Shown here piece by piece: positions 9,353 through 17,797 of a stretch of 64,000 bases of DNA. The stretch's first letter is position 1; each line of letters begins with the position of its first letter. This DNA is from Lutibacter sp. (GTDB taxonomy: Bacteria; Bacteroidota; Bacteroidia; Flavobacteriales; Flavobacteriaceae). Where the stretch lies: positions 186,001 to 250,000 of the forward strand of contig NZ_JAEINV010000002.1 in NCBI RefSeq assembly GCF_016342705.1, given 5' to 3'. Below the pieces are notes generated by a model. It made no database searches. It was not told where the DNA came from and saw only the letters and a list, made by a program, of their open reading frames with translations. Made by a program: the position numbers and the translations under genes.

Positions 9353-9778
9353 ATGGAAAATAAAACTTCAATAAAAATTACTTCTTCAACTTTAAATCTG
9401 CAAGATTGCTACAATTTTGTACAAGATGCTTCTTGTGGCGGCATTGCTTTGTTTGTTGGCACTGTTAGAAATGCTACTCAAAATAAAGAAGTAACTCTAT
9501 TAGATTTTAGCGGTTACGAACCAATGGCGATAAAAGAAATGCAAAAAATTGCAGATACTGCTTTGGTAAAATTTGCAATTCATAAAATTGCAATTCATCA
9601 TGCGGTAGGCGAATTAATGATTGGTGATATTCCTGTAATTATTGCGGTTTCATCAGCGCATAGAAAAGCAGCTTTTGAAGCTTGTGAATTTGCTATTGAT
9701 ACATTAAAAGAATCTGTTCCTATTTGGAAAAAAGAACATTTTGAAGATGGTGAGGTTTGGGTGAATTCGCATCCATAA
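9353..9778 (+). CDS. moaE: Molybdopterin synthase large subunit MoaE
   Basis: 141 residues, full length. MoaE is the catalytic subunit that uses the MoaD thiocarboxylate to make the molybdopterin dithiolene. Family features visible are GGIALFVGTVRNAT near the N-terminus, YEPMAIKEMQKI, HAVGELMIGD and the C-terminal active-site region SVPIWKKEHFEDGEVW with its conserved lysines. It is convergent with the long moa operon, ending one base from the moeB-type gene. Confidence 0.95.
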   Translation: MENKTSIKITSSTLNLQDCYNFVQDASCGGIALFVGTVRNATQNKEVTLLDFSGYEPMAIKEMQKIADTALVKFAIHKIAIHHAVGELMIGDIPVIIAVSSAHRKAAFEACEFAIDTLKESVPIWKKEHFEDGEVWVNSHP

Positions 9779-9779
9779 A

Positions 9780-10859
9780 TTAAAACTTTTCTATTCCTTC
9801 AAATAAGCTAAAAACGGATAATTGAGGATATTTATTTTTTAATTTACTTGTTATATCGTAACTCAAAATTCCCTTATTACAAACTATAACATAATACTTT
9901 TTAAAATCTGGTATAAAAGTATCTACCTCAAACTTTTTATGCGGAATCTTTTGATGTACATTAAACGGAATAACACTTTCAAGATTATTTACAACACTTA
10001 CAATTTGAATATTAGAATCAGTTAATCTTTTCTTTAATTCTGAAGATGAAATTAACAAAGAACTATCCTGTGTTGTGCAATGTGCATCTAAATAATTAGA
10101 ATTTCTAAATATATCTTTAAAAATTAGGGATTTGTTTTTCTTTAATTTAATTTTTAACTGACTGTTTTCTAAAGTATTATATATCAACAATTGATTTGTC
10201 AGTAGTTTTCCAGTTTTGGTAATTAATTTAACAACTTCATTTACTTGAAATAAAGCAATAATACCAACAATTGGATTTAAAGTTCCTGCTTCTTCACAAT
10301 TAGGAATATCAGTAGCAATTTCCGGAAAAGCATCTCTTAAATTAGTTGTATAATCACCATCACCATTTAACACATTAAACGTTGCAACATAACCATCAAA
10401 CTTATATAAAGAACCATAAACTAGCGGCTTCTTTTTAAGTACACATGCATCATTTATTAAGTATTTTATCTGCAAATTATCGGTTCCATCAACAATTATA
10501 TCATACTTAGCAATTAGTTCTAAAACAGAATTTTTATTGATGGCTTTGTTGGTGTAGGTAACTTTTGTAAACGGCGCTCTTTTTTCAATTTCTTTGGCTA
10601 AAATTTCCACTTTTGGCTGATGAATATCTTTAACTCTAAAAAAAACCTGACGATGTAAATTAGAAACAGAAACAGTATCAAAATCAACCAAATGCAATTC
10701 ACCAATACCACTTGTGGCTAAATATATTGCAATGGGACTTCCTAAACCGCCACAACCAATTACTAAAACTTTGGCTTTTTGCAACAATTCTTGTCCAGCC
10801 AAACCAATTTCAGATAATGTAGTTTGCCTTTTAAAATATGCTTCTTTATTAAAGTCCAT
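9780..10859 (-). CDS. moeB: MoeB/ThiF-type E1-like adenylyltransferase with C-terminal rhodanese-like domain
   Basis: 359 residues. It likely adenylates the MoaD C-terminus for sulfur loading. Residues about 1-240 are the E1-like domain, with nucleotide loop VIGCGGLGSPIAIYL, NLHRQVFF and NCEEAGTLNPIVG. Residues about 260-359 resemble a rhodanese domain and keep a candidate active Cys in VIVCNKGILSYD, as in eukaryotic MOCS3. The first zinc-binding Cys pair usual in MoeB is absent (the segment reads YTTNLRDAFPEI). It is the last gene of the ten-gene operon and overlaps the preceding gene by 11 bases. A dual role with ThiS-like proteins is possible. Confidence 0.85.
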   Translation of the reverse strand: MDFNKEAYFKRQTTLSEIGLAGQELLQKAKVLVIGCGGLGSPIAIYLATSGIGELHLVDFDTVSVSNLHRQVFFRVKDIHQPKVEILAKEIEKRAPFTKVTYTNKAINKNSVLELIAKYDIIVDGTDNLQIKYLINDACVLKKKPLVYGSLYKFDGYVATFNVLNGDGDYTTNLRDAFPEIATDIPNCEEAGTLNPIVGIIALFQVNEVVKLITKTGKLLTNQLLIYNTLENSQLKIKLKKNKSLIFKDIFRNSNYLDAHCTTQDSSLLISSSELKKRLTDSNIQIVSVVNNLESVIPFNVHQKIPHKKFEVDTFIPDFKKYYVIVCNKGILSYDITSKLKNKYPQLSVFSLFEGIEKF

Positions 10860-11694
10860 TACTTAATAATTTACGTTTCCCATTTTCATTTAAATAATAC
10901 TTTTCATTGTTTATTAAAAAGAAGTTATTTAACTCTTTAAGATACGCAAAAAATTGTACATCTCCAAAACCATACACGGTATTTTCATTTTGCCAAAAAA
11001 GTAATTTTTGAACTATTTCCGTCGAAGTTAACGCTTCAGAAGCAACTATTTGAAGCATTTTATTTTCAATTTCATTGAAGCCGTTTTCTTGTGGAAACCT
11101 TTTTAAATGTTGATTTATTGCCGCTTGTAAATAGGTGAATTTTCCAATTTTACTAAAGTTAAATTCTGATAGATTTTTATAATTATTTTCAACAAATAAT
11201 TTCCAAGCCTGATCTGCAAATAATAATTTATGTTTCGTTAGCTTTACTCTATTTTTATAAAGTTCAACATATTCTTCTGAAGAAAAGTCACTTAATGAAT
11301 GTAACTTGGTTTTTCCTTTAACCCTTCCTGTGCAAACTAAATTATAGGTAACATCCTTTCGGTAATTCTGCAACAAAAAAGAACATAAAGCCAGCATGTT
11401 TACCTGGCAAAACAAATCGTATTCAAACCACAATACAATTTCATCGTAAATCGTTAAATCTTCAGTTTTTAATATTTCTTTTATGGTTTTATCAAAATAT
11501 TCTAATTTTCCAACACCAAAATATTTTTCAAAAAAAGCATAGCGTTGTTTCCAAAAATCATCACTGGCAACTTGCTCTAATATTGGACCTTCGCAAAACA
11601 TTTCTCTATAAATAACAATTTCACCTTTTATTCCTGATTTTTGAAATATTGGCAAAATTGCATCACCGTTAAGTACGTGAATTGAATTATTCAT
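10849..11694 (-). CDS. DUF1835-type protein of unknown function in the moa operon
   Basis: 281 residues, soluble, no signal peptide. The N-terminus (SIHVLNGDAILPIFQKSGI, then EMFCEGP) resembles the DUF1835 family, whose function is not established. The C-terminal half (ALTSTEIVQKLLFWQ and a following strand-rich segment) has a winged-helix flavour. It overlaps the genes on both sides (8 and 11 bases), so it is translationally tied to mobA and moeB. I do not assign a function; the position suggests an accessory role in cofactor synthesis or its control. Confidence 0.65.
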   Translation of the reverse strand: MNNSIHVLNGDAILPIFQKSGIKGEIVIYREMFCEGPILEQVASDDFWKQRYAFFEKYFGVGKLEYFDKTIKEILKTEDLTIYDEIVLWFEYDLFCQVNMLALCSFLLQNYRKDVTYNLVCTGRVKGKTKLHSLSDFSSEEYVELYKNRVKLTKHKLLFADQAWKLFVENNYKNLSEFNFSKIGKFTYLQAAINQHLKRFPQENGFNEIENKMLQIVASEALTSTEIVQKLLFWQNENTVYGFGDVQFFAYLKELNNFFLINNEKYYLNENGKRKLLSNGL

Positions 11695-12799
11695 TTATTT
11701 CTTTAAATGCGTATTTAAAATCTTCAGGGGTATTAATATTTCTTATAAAACTATCATCAATTTCAACAATTTCAACATCAGAATTTATCAATACTTTACG
11801 TGGACAAGAATAACCTTGCGCTAAATAATTTAACAACAAAGTATAACTTTTAGGCTCCCAAATGGTAATTAAAGGTTCTGGAAACTGCGCGTTTTTCCCT
11901 TTAATTGTTGTGGCAATTTTTGATGGATTTCTATGTTTCAACAACAACTGAATAACTTCATCATTTACAAATGGCAAATCGGTTGCCAACACCAACCATG
12001 CAACATCTGGGTTTTCTTGAAAAGCAGAACAAATTGCGCCAAACGGGCCTAAACCAATAAATTTATCGGTAATTTTATTTTCATTTGAAATTTCTTGTTC
12101 TTCTCTAACCGATAAATAGGTTTTTAAATGATACTTTTCTAATAATTCTATAGTAACATCGCGCTGATTTTTACCATAAAATTGAAGCGTTCCTTTATCG
12201 GTTCCCATTCTGGTACTTTTTCCTCCAGCTAACACCAAACCTTGAATTGGAGCTATTTTTTGCTTGATAAGATTCTCAATATGAGTTGATATTTTATCAA
12301 TTTCATCAATAGAATAACAGATTAAATTTTTAATTTGAGGATTATGTTCTTCTAAAAAAGAGAAGTATTTTGAATCATTTGTTAATTTTATAACAAACTG
12401 TATATTTGTTAACTGATCTAACCTTTTTAAAACCGAAGCCTCTTTATCATTGTCTAAAATCAACACTTGTTTAGCGCCTTCATAATGATTACCATTGATA
12501 AATAAAAAATCGTACTGTGAAAACTGAATGCGTTGATTGAATTTATTTACCGTTGAATTTACCTCATATTTTGCAGTACCTTTATGGTGATAAACAAACT
12601 TTTCGAAGGCTTTAGATTCAACAGCATCATTATGTGAAGCATCCAAATAAGCCATTTTATACTTGGTTAAATTTTGCGCAACTTGTTGTACTAAATTAGC
12701 TATTACATCACATTTTGTACCTACTATTGAAATTTCATTTGTCGCAAAATTATCGTTATCTCTTAATTTAAGTTTTGCGTGTTTTTGATGTTTACCCAT
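11687..12799 (-). CDS. mobA: Molybdenum cofactor guanylyltransferase MobA with an extra N-terminal domain
   Basis: 370 residues from the ATG at 12799. An in-frame TTG 33 bases upstream is rejected because ATG gives the 8-base overlap with moaC typical of this operon. Residues about 185-370 are a MobA nucleotidyltransferase, with LVLAGGKSTRMGTDKG, GLGPFGAICSAF and ATDLPFV. MobA attaches GMP to make the bis-MGD form that SoeA-type enzymes need. Residues 1 to about 180 are not MobA. The strand EISIVGTKCDVI at the start and the NGNHYEGAKQVLIL segment look like a MobB-type P-loop domain that has lost its Walker A lysine; that assignment is tentative. Confidence 0.82.
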   Translation of the reverse strand: MGKHQKHAKLKLRDNDNFATNEISIVGTKCDVIANLVQQVAQNLTKYKMAYLDASHNDAVESKAFEKFVYHHKGTAKYEVNSTVNKFNQRIQFSQYDFLFINGNHYEGAKQVLILDNDKEASVLKRLDQLTNIQFVIKLTNDSKYFSFLEEHNPQIKNLICYSIDEIDKISTHIENLIKQKIAPIQGLVLAGGKSTRMGTDKGTLQFYGKNQRDVTIELLEKYHLKTYLSVREEQEISNENKITDKFIGLGPFGAICSAFQENPDVAWLVLATDLPFVNDEVIQLLLKHRNPSKIATTIKGKNAQFPEPLITIWEPKSYTLLLNYLAQGYSCPRKVLINSDVEIVEIDDSFIRNINTPEDFKYAFKEINE

Positions 12800-13271
12800 T
12801 TTTAATGTCGCTTTTACCTCCAAATTTTTCAACCAATTTCACTTCTTTAATCACCATTTTTTGCGAAATGGCTTTACACATATCATACACTGTTAATGCA
12901 GCAATATTTGCACCTGTTAACGCTTCCATTTCAACTCCGGTTTTCCCTTCAATTGCAACCGTGCAAAGTATTTCAATATGCTCTTTATCAGTAATTTCAA
13001 TATCAATATCAACACCATTTATAAGTAATGGATGACACATTGGAATTAATTCTGAAGTTTTTTTAACCGCCTGAATACCAGCTATAATAGCCGTTTGAAA
13101 AACCGGTCCCTTTTTAGTAATTAATTCATCATTATTAAAATGGGAAATAATTGCTGAACCTAAAAACATAGTAGCTTTTGCTGTTGCTTGTCTTTTGGTA
13201 ACTTTTTTATCACCAACATTCACCATTTTTGGCTGATTCTTTTTATTAATATGGCTAAAGTTATCTTCCAT
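12792..13271 (-). CDS. moaC: Cyclic pyranopterin monophosphate synthase MoaC
   Basis: 159 residues, standard length. MoaC converts the MoaA product to cyclic pyranopterin monophosphate. Family motifs visible are HINKKNQPKMVNVGDK, IPMCHPLLINGVDIDIE (active-site MCHP), TGVEMEALTGANIAALTVYD with catalytic residues around MEAL, and DMCKAISQKMVI. It sits 36 bases after moeA and overlaps mobA by 8 bases. Confidence 0.96.
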   Translation of the reverse strand: MEDNFSHINKKNQPKMVNVGDKKVTKRQATAKATMFLGSAIISHFNNDELITKKGPVFQTAIIAGIQAVKKTSELIPMCHPLLINGVDIDIEITDKEHIEILCTVAIEGKTGVEMEALTGANIAALTVYDMCKAISQKMVIKEVKLVEKFGGKSDIKNG

Positions 13272-13307
13272 AAATATAGGATTTTTAATGAAGTTCAGAA
13301 CTATGTT

Positions 13308-14501
13308 TTATCTGAATTTAATAATTGGGAAAATCGTTCCTTTTGTAAAATTAGCGCTATCATCTGGCAATTCCAAAAAAGCATCTGCCTGCGTTAAATT
13401 TGCTAAATCACCTGAACCTTTTCCTGCTATTGGTGTTGCAATAATTTCCCCTCCCTTTAGATCTAATTTTACTTGTAAAAAATAGGTTAAATTAGGTTTA
13501 AAATAGAAGTCTTCTGATAAAATTGCTTCATTTATAGGCATTTCTAAATTAACCGATTTATAATACCAAGGATAAAAATATTTTAAACAACTCACAAAAG
13601 TTGACACTGGATTTCCCGGAAAAGCGAAAACTGTTTTATGTTGCTTTTTCCCAAACCAAAATGGTTTCCCCGGACGTTGTTTTACTTGATGAAATAATTT
13701 TTCCACACCTAAATTATTCAAAACTTCAGGAATAAAATCGAATTTTCCTTTTGAAACTGCACCACTAAAAAGCAATACATCATACTCCTTTAAAAAGCCC
13801 TTAATTGTTGATGTTAGTGTTTCTTTATCATCTAAAATATGAGCGGTATCCGACTTAATATGCAGCTTTTCTAATAAGGAAGCCAATGCATACACATTAC
13901 TTCTTCTTATCTGATGTTCCGCTGGAATTTGATCAACTTCAACCAACTCATTTCCTGTTGAAACAATCATAACTTTTGGTTGTTTAGCAACTTTAATTGT
14001 GGCTTTTCCAACCGTTGCAAACACGCTAATTTCAGCTGCAGAAATTAAGGTGTCTTTGGGAATTAAAACATCGTGTTGCTTTCTGTCCAATCCTTTTAAA
14101 TGCACATTTTGAAATTCCTTTACAGCATCTAAATCAACAGTTGCACTATTATTTTCTATAGTTAATAATTCATATTGAATTACAACATCAGTATTTTTTG
14201 GTAATACAGCACCTGTCATAGCCTCAATACAATTCTCAGTGTTTTTTAATGATAACTGTGGACTTCCAGCGGCCTGAATTCCTTCAATTTTAAAGGAGCG
14301 AATTCCTTTATTAAAAGCTGTTGATGAAATAGCAATTCCATCCATACTAACTCTGTTAAATGGCGGAAAATCTCTATCTGCAACAATATTTTCTTTTAAA
14401 ATTCTACCTGAAGATTGTAAAAAATCAATCTCTTCAACCCCAAAATCTTCAGAGTTTTTTAAAATAATATCAAGAGCTTCTTTGACTGTTGTTAATTCCA
14501 T
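13308..14501 (-). CDS. moeA: Molybdopterin molybdenumtransferase MoeA
   Basis: 397 residues. MoeA inserts molybdate into adenylated molybdopterin. Visible motifs are DRDFPPFNRVSMDGIA at residues about 40-55, MTGAVLPKNTDVVIQYE, IVSTGNELVE, SGAVSKGKFD and FAFPGNPVSTFV. One base separates it from the upstream TrpF-like gene. No moaB/mog gene for the preceding adenylylation step is seen in the window, so it must lie elsewhere or be supplied by another protein. Confidence 0.95.
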   Translation of the reverse strand: MELTTVKEALDIILKNSEDFGVEEIDFLQSSGRILKENIVADRDFPPFNRVSMDGIAISSTAFNKGIRSFKIEGIQAAGSPQLSLKNTENCIEAMTGAVLPKNTDVVIQYELLTIENNSATVDLDAVKEFQNVHLKGLDRKQHDVLIPKDTLISAAEISVFATVGKATIKVAKQPKVMIVSTGNELVEVDQIPAEHQIRRSNVYALASLLEKLHIKSDTAHILDDKETLTSTIKGFLKEYDVLLFSGAVSKGKFDFIPEVLNNLGVEKLFHQVKQRPGKPFWFGKKQHKTVFAFPGNPVSTFVSCLKYFYPWYYKSVNLEMPINEAILSEDFYFKPNLTYFLQVKLDLKGGEIIATPIAGKGSGDLANLTQADAFLELPDDSANFTKGTIFPIIKFR

Positions 14502-14502
14502 T

Positions 14503-15159
14503 TTAATTACTTTTTATGGCACTAAAAAATGCATTTAATTTTTGTGAATCTAATTTCCCATTAGTTCTAACTCCGCTGCATACATCTAATCCAAAAGAGC
14601 CAACTTGTTCAATTGCAGTTTTGGCATTTAAAGGATTTAATCCTCCTGCTAAAAACACTGGAATATTTACGCTATTTACAATTTGTTTACTAATTTCCCA
14701 GTTATGCACTCTACCAGTTCCTCCTAATTCTTTAGTGGCTAAATTTGGGTTTCCGCTATCTAATAAAATGATATCAACTTTTGAAGAAATTTCAATAGCC
14801 TCTTCAATAGATTTTTCATTTAGTACATGTAAAACCTGAACAATTTTTACGTTTGGAAGTTCCTCTTTTAATTGCGCATGAGTTCCTTCAGTTAATGCAT
14901 CAACCAATTGAATAGTAGTAGTTTTTACTTTTGAATGGTGTTTTAGAATTTCATCAACCTTAGTTTCACTAGTTAACAAAAAAGTTTCAATATGTTTTGG
15001 GACAGAAAGTGCTATTTCGGCTATTAATTCATCTGATATTATTCCAGGTCCACTTGGCATATTCCCAACCAAACCAACCGCTGAAGCTCCTGCACTAATT
15101 GCCAAATTTGCTTCTTGAATACTGCTTATACAACAAATTTTTATATGAGTTTTATTCAT
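14503..15159 (-). CDS. TrpF-like (phosphoribosylanthranilate isomerase family) TIM-barrel protein
   Basis: 218 residues. It keeps the family landmarks: KICC with the position of the catalytic Cys, the strand ending ILLDSG with the catalytic Asp position, GGTGRVHNW, FLAGGLNPLNA and GLDVCSGVR (phosphate loop). By sequence it could isomerise phosphoribosylanthranilate in tryptophan synthesis. However, it is not in a trp operon: it overlaps moaA by one base and lies one base before moeA. The segment between strands 1 and 2 (VGNMPSGPGIIS) departs from the usual FxxxSPR. It may be a paralogue acting on a different ribosyl compound; I leave the symbol blank. Confidence 0.75.
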   Translation of the reverse strand: MNKTHIKICCISSIQEANLAISAGASAVGLVGNMPSGPGIISDELIAEIALSVPKHIETFLLTSETKVDEILKHHSKVKTTTIQLVDALTEGTHAQLKEELPNVKIVQVLHVLNEKSIEEAIEISSKVDIILLDSGNPNLATKELGGTGRVHNWEISKQIVNSVNIPVFLAGGLNPLNAKTAIEQVGSFGLDVCSGVRTNGKLDSQKLNAFFSAIKSN

Positions 15160-16145
15160 TATCCGCCAATTGTAGACATACTTTCGGAAACATCGTTTCC
15201 TCTATTTGCTTCTGCAATAAAACCGTTTTCCGGTTTGTGATGTACAGTTTTTATAAATAATTCTTTTAACTCATCATCACTTGCACCATTTCTTATAAAA
15301 TCGCGTACATTAAAAACGCCACCATCAAACAAACAATTTTTAAACATTCCGGTTGCTGTAATTCTAATTCTATTACAATCGTTGCAAATGGTTCTTGTAA
15401 ACGCTGGAATTATACCAAAAGTTCCTTTATAACTTGGAATTCTATAGTTTTTTGAAGTTGAAGATTTTTTTGACACAACCGATTCAACAGTTGAATATTG
15501 ATTTTTTATATGATTGATAATTTTATTGAAATCCCAAAGTTCTTCCATATCTCTTTGTCCTTTTCCATTAAAAGGCATTTCTTCAATAAAACGAACTGCA
15601 ATGTCCTTATCTTTAGAAAGCTCAACAAAATCAATAATTTCATCAGTATTAAAACCAGACTGTACAACTACATTTAGTTTTAATTTGAGATTACTTTTTT
15701 CTAATTTTTCAAAAGTATCAAACACATTTTCAAAAACATCTCTACGTGTTATTGTTGCGAACTTTTCTTTATGTAAACTATCAATACTTAAATTAATAGC
15801 ATTTATGTTCAATGCTTCTAACTTATCTATATAGTTTGATATTAATGCGCCGTTTGTGGTAATGTTAATTTCATCTAATTTATCATTAAAGGAAAGCGAT
15901 TCTAAAAAGCTAACAAAATCTTTTCTTACAAAAGGTTCTCCACCAGTTAAACGAACTTTATTTACGCCCAACTCAGAAAGAACGCGGGTAATTCTATACA
16001 TTTCTTTGTATGAAAGTAGTTCTTTTCTATCAACAATATCAATTCCATGAGCAGGCATACAATATTGGCATCGCAAATTACACCGATCAGTAACCGCTAA
16101 ACGTAAATATGAAATTTTCCTACCAAATTTATCTCTTAACTCCAT
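15159..16145 (-). CDS. moaA: GTP 3',8-cyclase MoaA
   Basis: 328 residues. This radical SAM enzyme starts molybdenum-cofactor synthesis from GTP. The N-terminal SAM cluster CNLRCQYC, the GGEPFVRKDF region, the C-terminal cluster (CNDCNRIR with a later CLFDGG) and the terminal Gly-Gly (STIGG) needed for activity are all present. It shares one base with the Crp/Fnr gene upstream and with the TrpF-like gene downstream, so it is tightly coupled in the operon. Confidence 0.97.
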   Translation of the reverse strand: MELRDKFGRKISYLRLAVTDRCNLRCQYCMPAHGIDIVDRKELLSYKEMYRITRVLSELGVNKVRLTGGEPFVRKDFVSFLESLSFNDKLDEINITTNGALISNYIDKLEALNINAINLSIDSLHKEKFATITRRDVFENVFDTFEKLEKSNLKLKLNVVVQSGFNTDEIIDFVELSKDKDIAVRFIEEMPFNGKGQRDMEELWDFNKIINHIKNQYSTVESVVSKKSSTSKNYRIPSYKGTFGIIPAFTRTICNDCNRIRITATGMFKNCLFDGGVFNVRDFIRNGASDDELKELFIKTVHHKPENGFIAEANRGNDVSESMSTIGG

Positions 16146-16774
16146 TAATTGAGCGATATTTTGTTTCTTCCCAATACTATAACTTCTTCCTTTTCCAATT
16201 TTTTTAATACTCTAGAAATTGCTTCTCTAGATACTTTTAAATCTCTGGCAATGTCGAAATGCTTTCTGTTAATTGTAGCGTCATTATAAATTAAACTTGC
16301 ATTCTCTAAATATTTTAACAGTCTAAACTCTAGGCTTTCAAAAGCAATATCATTAATTTTTTCTATTAAAAATGAAGTTTGCTGAACGTTTAATTTATTA
16401 TAAAAAGATCTCCAAGAGCTATATTTCACAAACCACGAATTTACGGTTTTTGTTGGAACTGCAATGTACGTAATTGCACACTCTGCTTTAAGTCTAATTT
16501 CACTATTTTTACATTCCAATGAGTAAGTTATGGCTATTGCACTTGTTTGTTTCGCCGTTAAATAATGCAAAAATATTCCATTTCCTTTACCATCTCTGCG
16601 CATTACTTTTACAACACCTGAAATTACAAAAGGAATAAGTTCAATTTCGCGACGAATTTCAAGAATAATTTTATCGGGTTCTGCCTTTTTTAAAACGCCA
16701 TAATTACACATTTCTTGTCGCAGATTCTCTTCTAAGAACGAAAATTTTTCAGCAACAATTTCATTAATCTTCAT
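16145..16774 (-). CDS. Crp/Fnr-family transcriptional regulator inside the yeeE-moa operon
   Basis: 209 residues from the ATG at 16774 (a TTG one codon earlier is not needed). Residues about 20-135 form the cyclic-nucleotide-binding-like sensor domain, and residues about 145-209 a winged helix with recognition helix VSREAISRVLKKLEKEE, including the E-x-x-S-R pattern of FNR. No N-terminal Cys cluster is visible, so an oxygen-sensing [4Fe-4S] site like that of FNR is unlikely. It sits between the YeeE/YedE genes and moaA. A candidate dyad site lies at the operon promoter, so autoregulation is plausible. Confidence 0.85.
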   Translation of the reverse strand: MKINEIVAEKFSFLEENLRQEMCNYGVLKKAEPDKIILEIRREIELIPFVISGVVKVMRRDGKGNGIFLHYLTAKQTSAIAITYSLECKNSEIRLKAECAITYIAVPTKTVNSWFVKYSSWRSFYNKLNVQQTSFLIEKINDIAFESLEFRLLKYLENASLIYNDATINRKHFDIARDLKVSREAISRVLKKLEKEEVIVLGRNKISLN

Positions 16775-16786
16775 CAAAACAAGTAA

Positions 16787-17200
16787 TTAATGAGGTAATT
16801 TATCCTTTAAAAGTCCATATAAGAACGCTCCTAAAGTAGCTCCAAAAATTACAACTAAAATAGAAACAACTCCTTTTCCAACTAAAACAAACATTGGTCC
16901 TGGACATGCTCCCGCTAAAGCCCAACCCAAACCAAATAAAGTACCTCCTAATAAATTTCTATACAAACCCACTTTTTTAGGAGTAATATGAATTTCGTTT
17001 CCTTCAAATGTTTTTACCATTTTCTTTTTAAATAGAAACATACTTATCATTCCCAAAAGTACTGCCGAACCAATTATTCCATACATATGAAACGATTGAA
17101 ATTTAAACATTTCGTATATTCTATACCACGAAATAATTTCTGCCTTGCTCATTACTATTCCAAAAAGAATACCTACTAAAAAAAATTTAATGTATTTCAT
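16787..17200 (-). CDS. YeeE/YedE half-transporter, DUF6691-type, with GACPGP motif
   Basis: 137 residues with about four hydrophobic segments. The motif GWALAGACPGPMFVL carries the Cys of the YeeE/YedE family, whose studied member TsuA imports thiosulfate by relaying it along membrane cysteines. It appears to be the second half of a split transporter; the first half is encoded 12 bases upstream. Sulfur-compound import is a family-level inference supported by the adjacent molybdoenzyme genes. Confidence 0.82.
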   Translation of the reverse strand: MKYIKFFLVGILFGIVMSKAEIISWYRIYEMFKFQSFHMYGIIGSAVLLGMISMFLFKKKMVKTFEGNEIHITPKKVGLYRNLLGGTLFGLGWALAGACPGPMFVLVGKGVVSILVVIFGATLGAFLYGLLKDKLPH

Positions 17201-17212
17201 ACTGTTTTCTTT

Positions 17213-17773
17213 TTAAAATAATAATGGTAAAATAAACCACGTCATTACTAAACCTCCAATAAAAAATCCGATTACTGAAATTAATGATGGTAATTCTAAG
17301 TTGCTTAATCCAACAATTGCGTGTCCGGAAGTGCAACCGCCAGCCCAACGCGCTCCAAAGCCAACCATAATACCTGCAATAATTAAGATTAAAAATCCTT
17401 TTAATGATAGCATTGTATCAATACTGAAAATTTCATCCGGCAAATATGTAGTTCCTGCATTTAGAATTCCAATATCAGCTAAGTCTTGAACCGTTTGAGG
17501 ATTAATTGCAACTGCTTCTGTAGAAGAAGATAACCAGTATGTAGAAATAAAACCACCTGCAATTGCACCAAGTACAAATATTAAATTCCAGGTATTTTCT
17601 TTCCAATCAATTTTAAAATAGTCAACAAATTTACCAGCTCCTCCAATAGAACAAAGTGTTTCTAAATTTGATGAAACACCAAAACGTTCACCAAAATAAA
17701 AAAGCAAAAACATGACTAATGCAATAACGGGACCTGCTATATACCAAGCCCAAGGTTGAGTAATAAATTCCAT
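17213..17773 (-). CDS. YeeE/YedE half-transporter with GGCTSGH motif
   Basis: 186 residues with about five hydrophobic segments. The signature GARWAGGCTSGHAIVGLS contains the conserved YeeE/YedE Cys. Together with the 137-residue partner it would make one full transporter for a sulfur compound, possibly thiosulfate. It is the first gene of an operon that continues through the Crp/Fnr regulator into moaA to moeB, which links uptake with cofactor supply. Confidence 0.85.
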   Translation of the reverse strand: MEFITQPWAWYIAGPVIALVMFLLFYFGERFGVSSNLETLCSIGGAGKFVDYFKIDWKENTWNLIFVLGAIAGGFISTYWLSSSTEAVAINPQTVQDLADIGILNAGTTYLPDEIFSIDTMLSLKGFLILIIAGIMVGFGARWAGGCTSGHAIVGLSNLELPSLISVIGFFIGGLVMTWFILPLLF

Positions 17774-17797
17774 AATTTATTTAATTAGTTAGTTTTA

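Noticed and set aside
12800-12832. TTG start extending MobA by 11 residues
   Set aside because: ATG at 12799 gives the short overlap typical of the operon; the extension has no family support.
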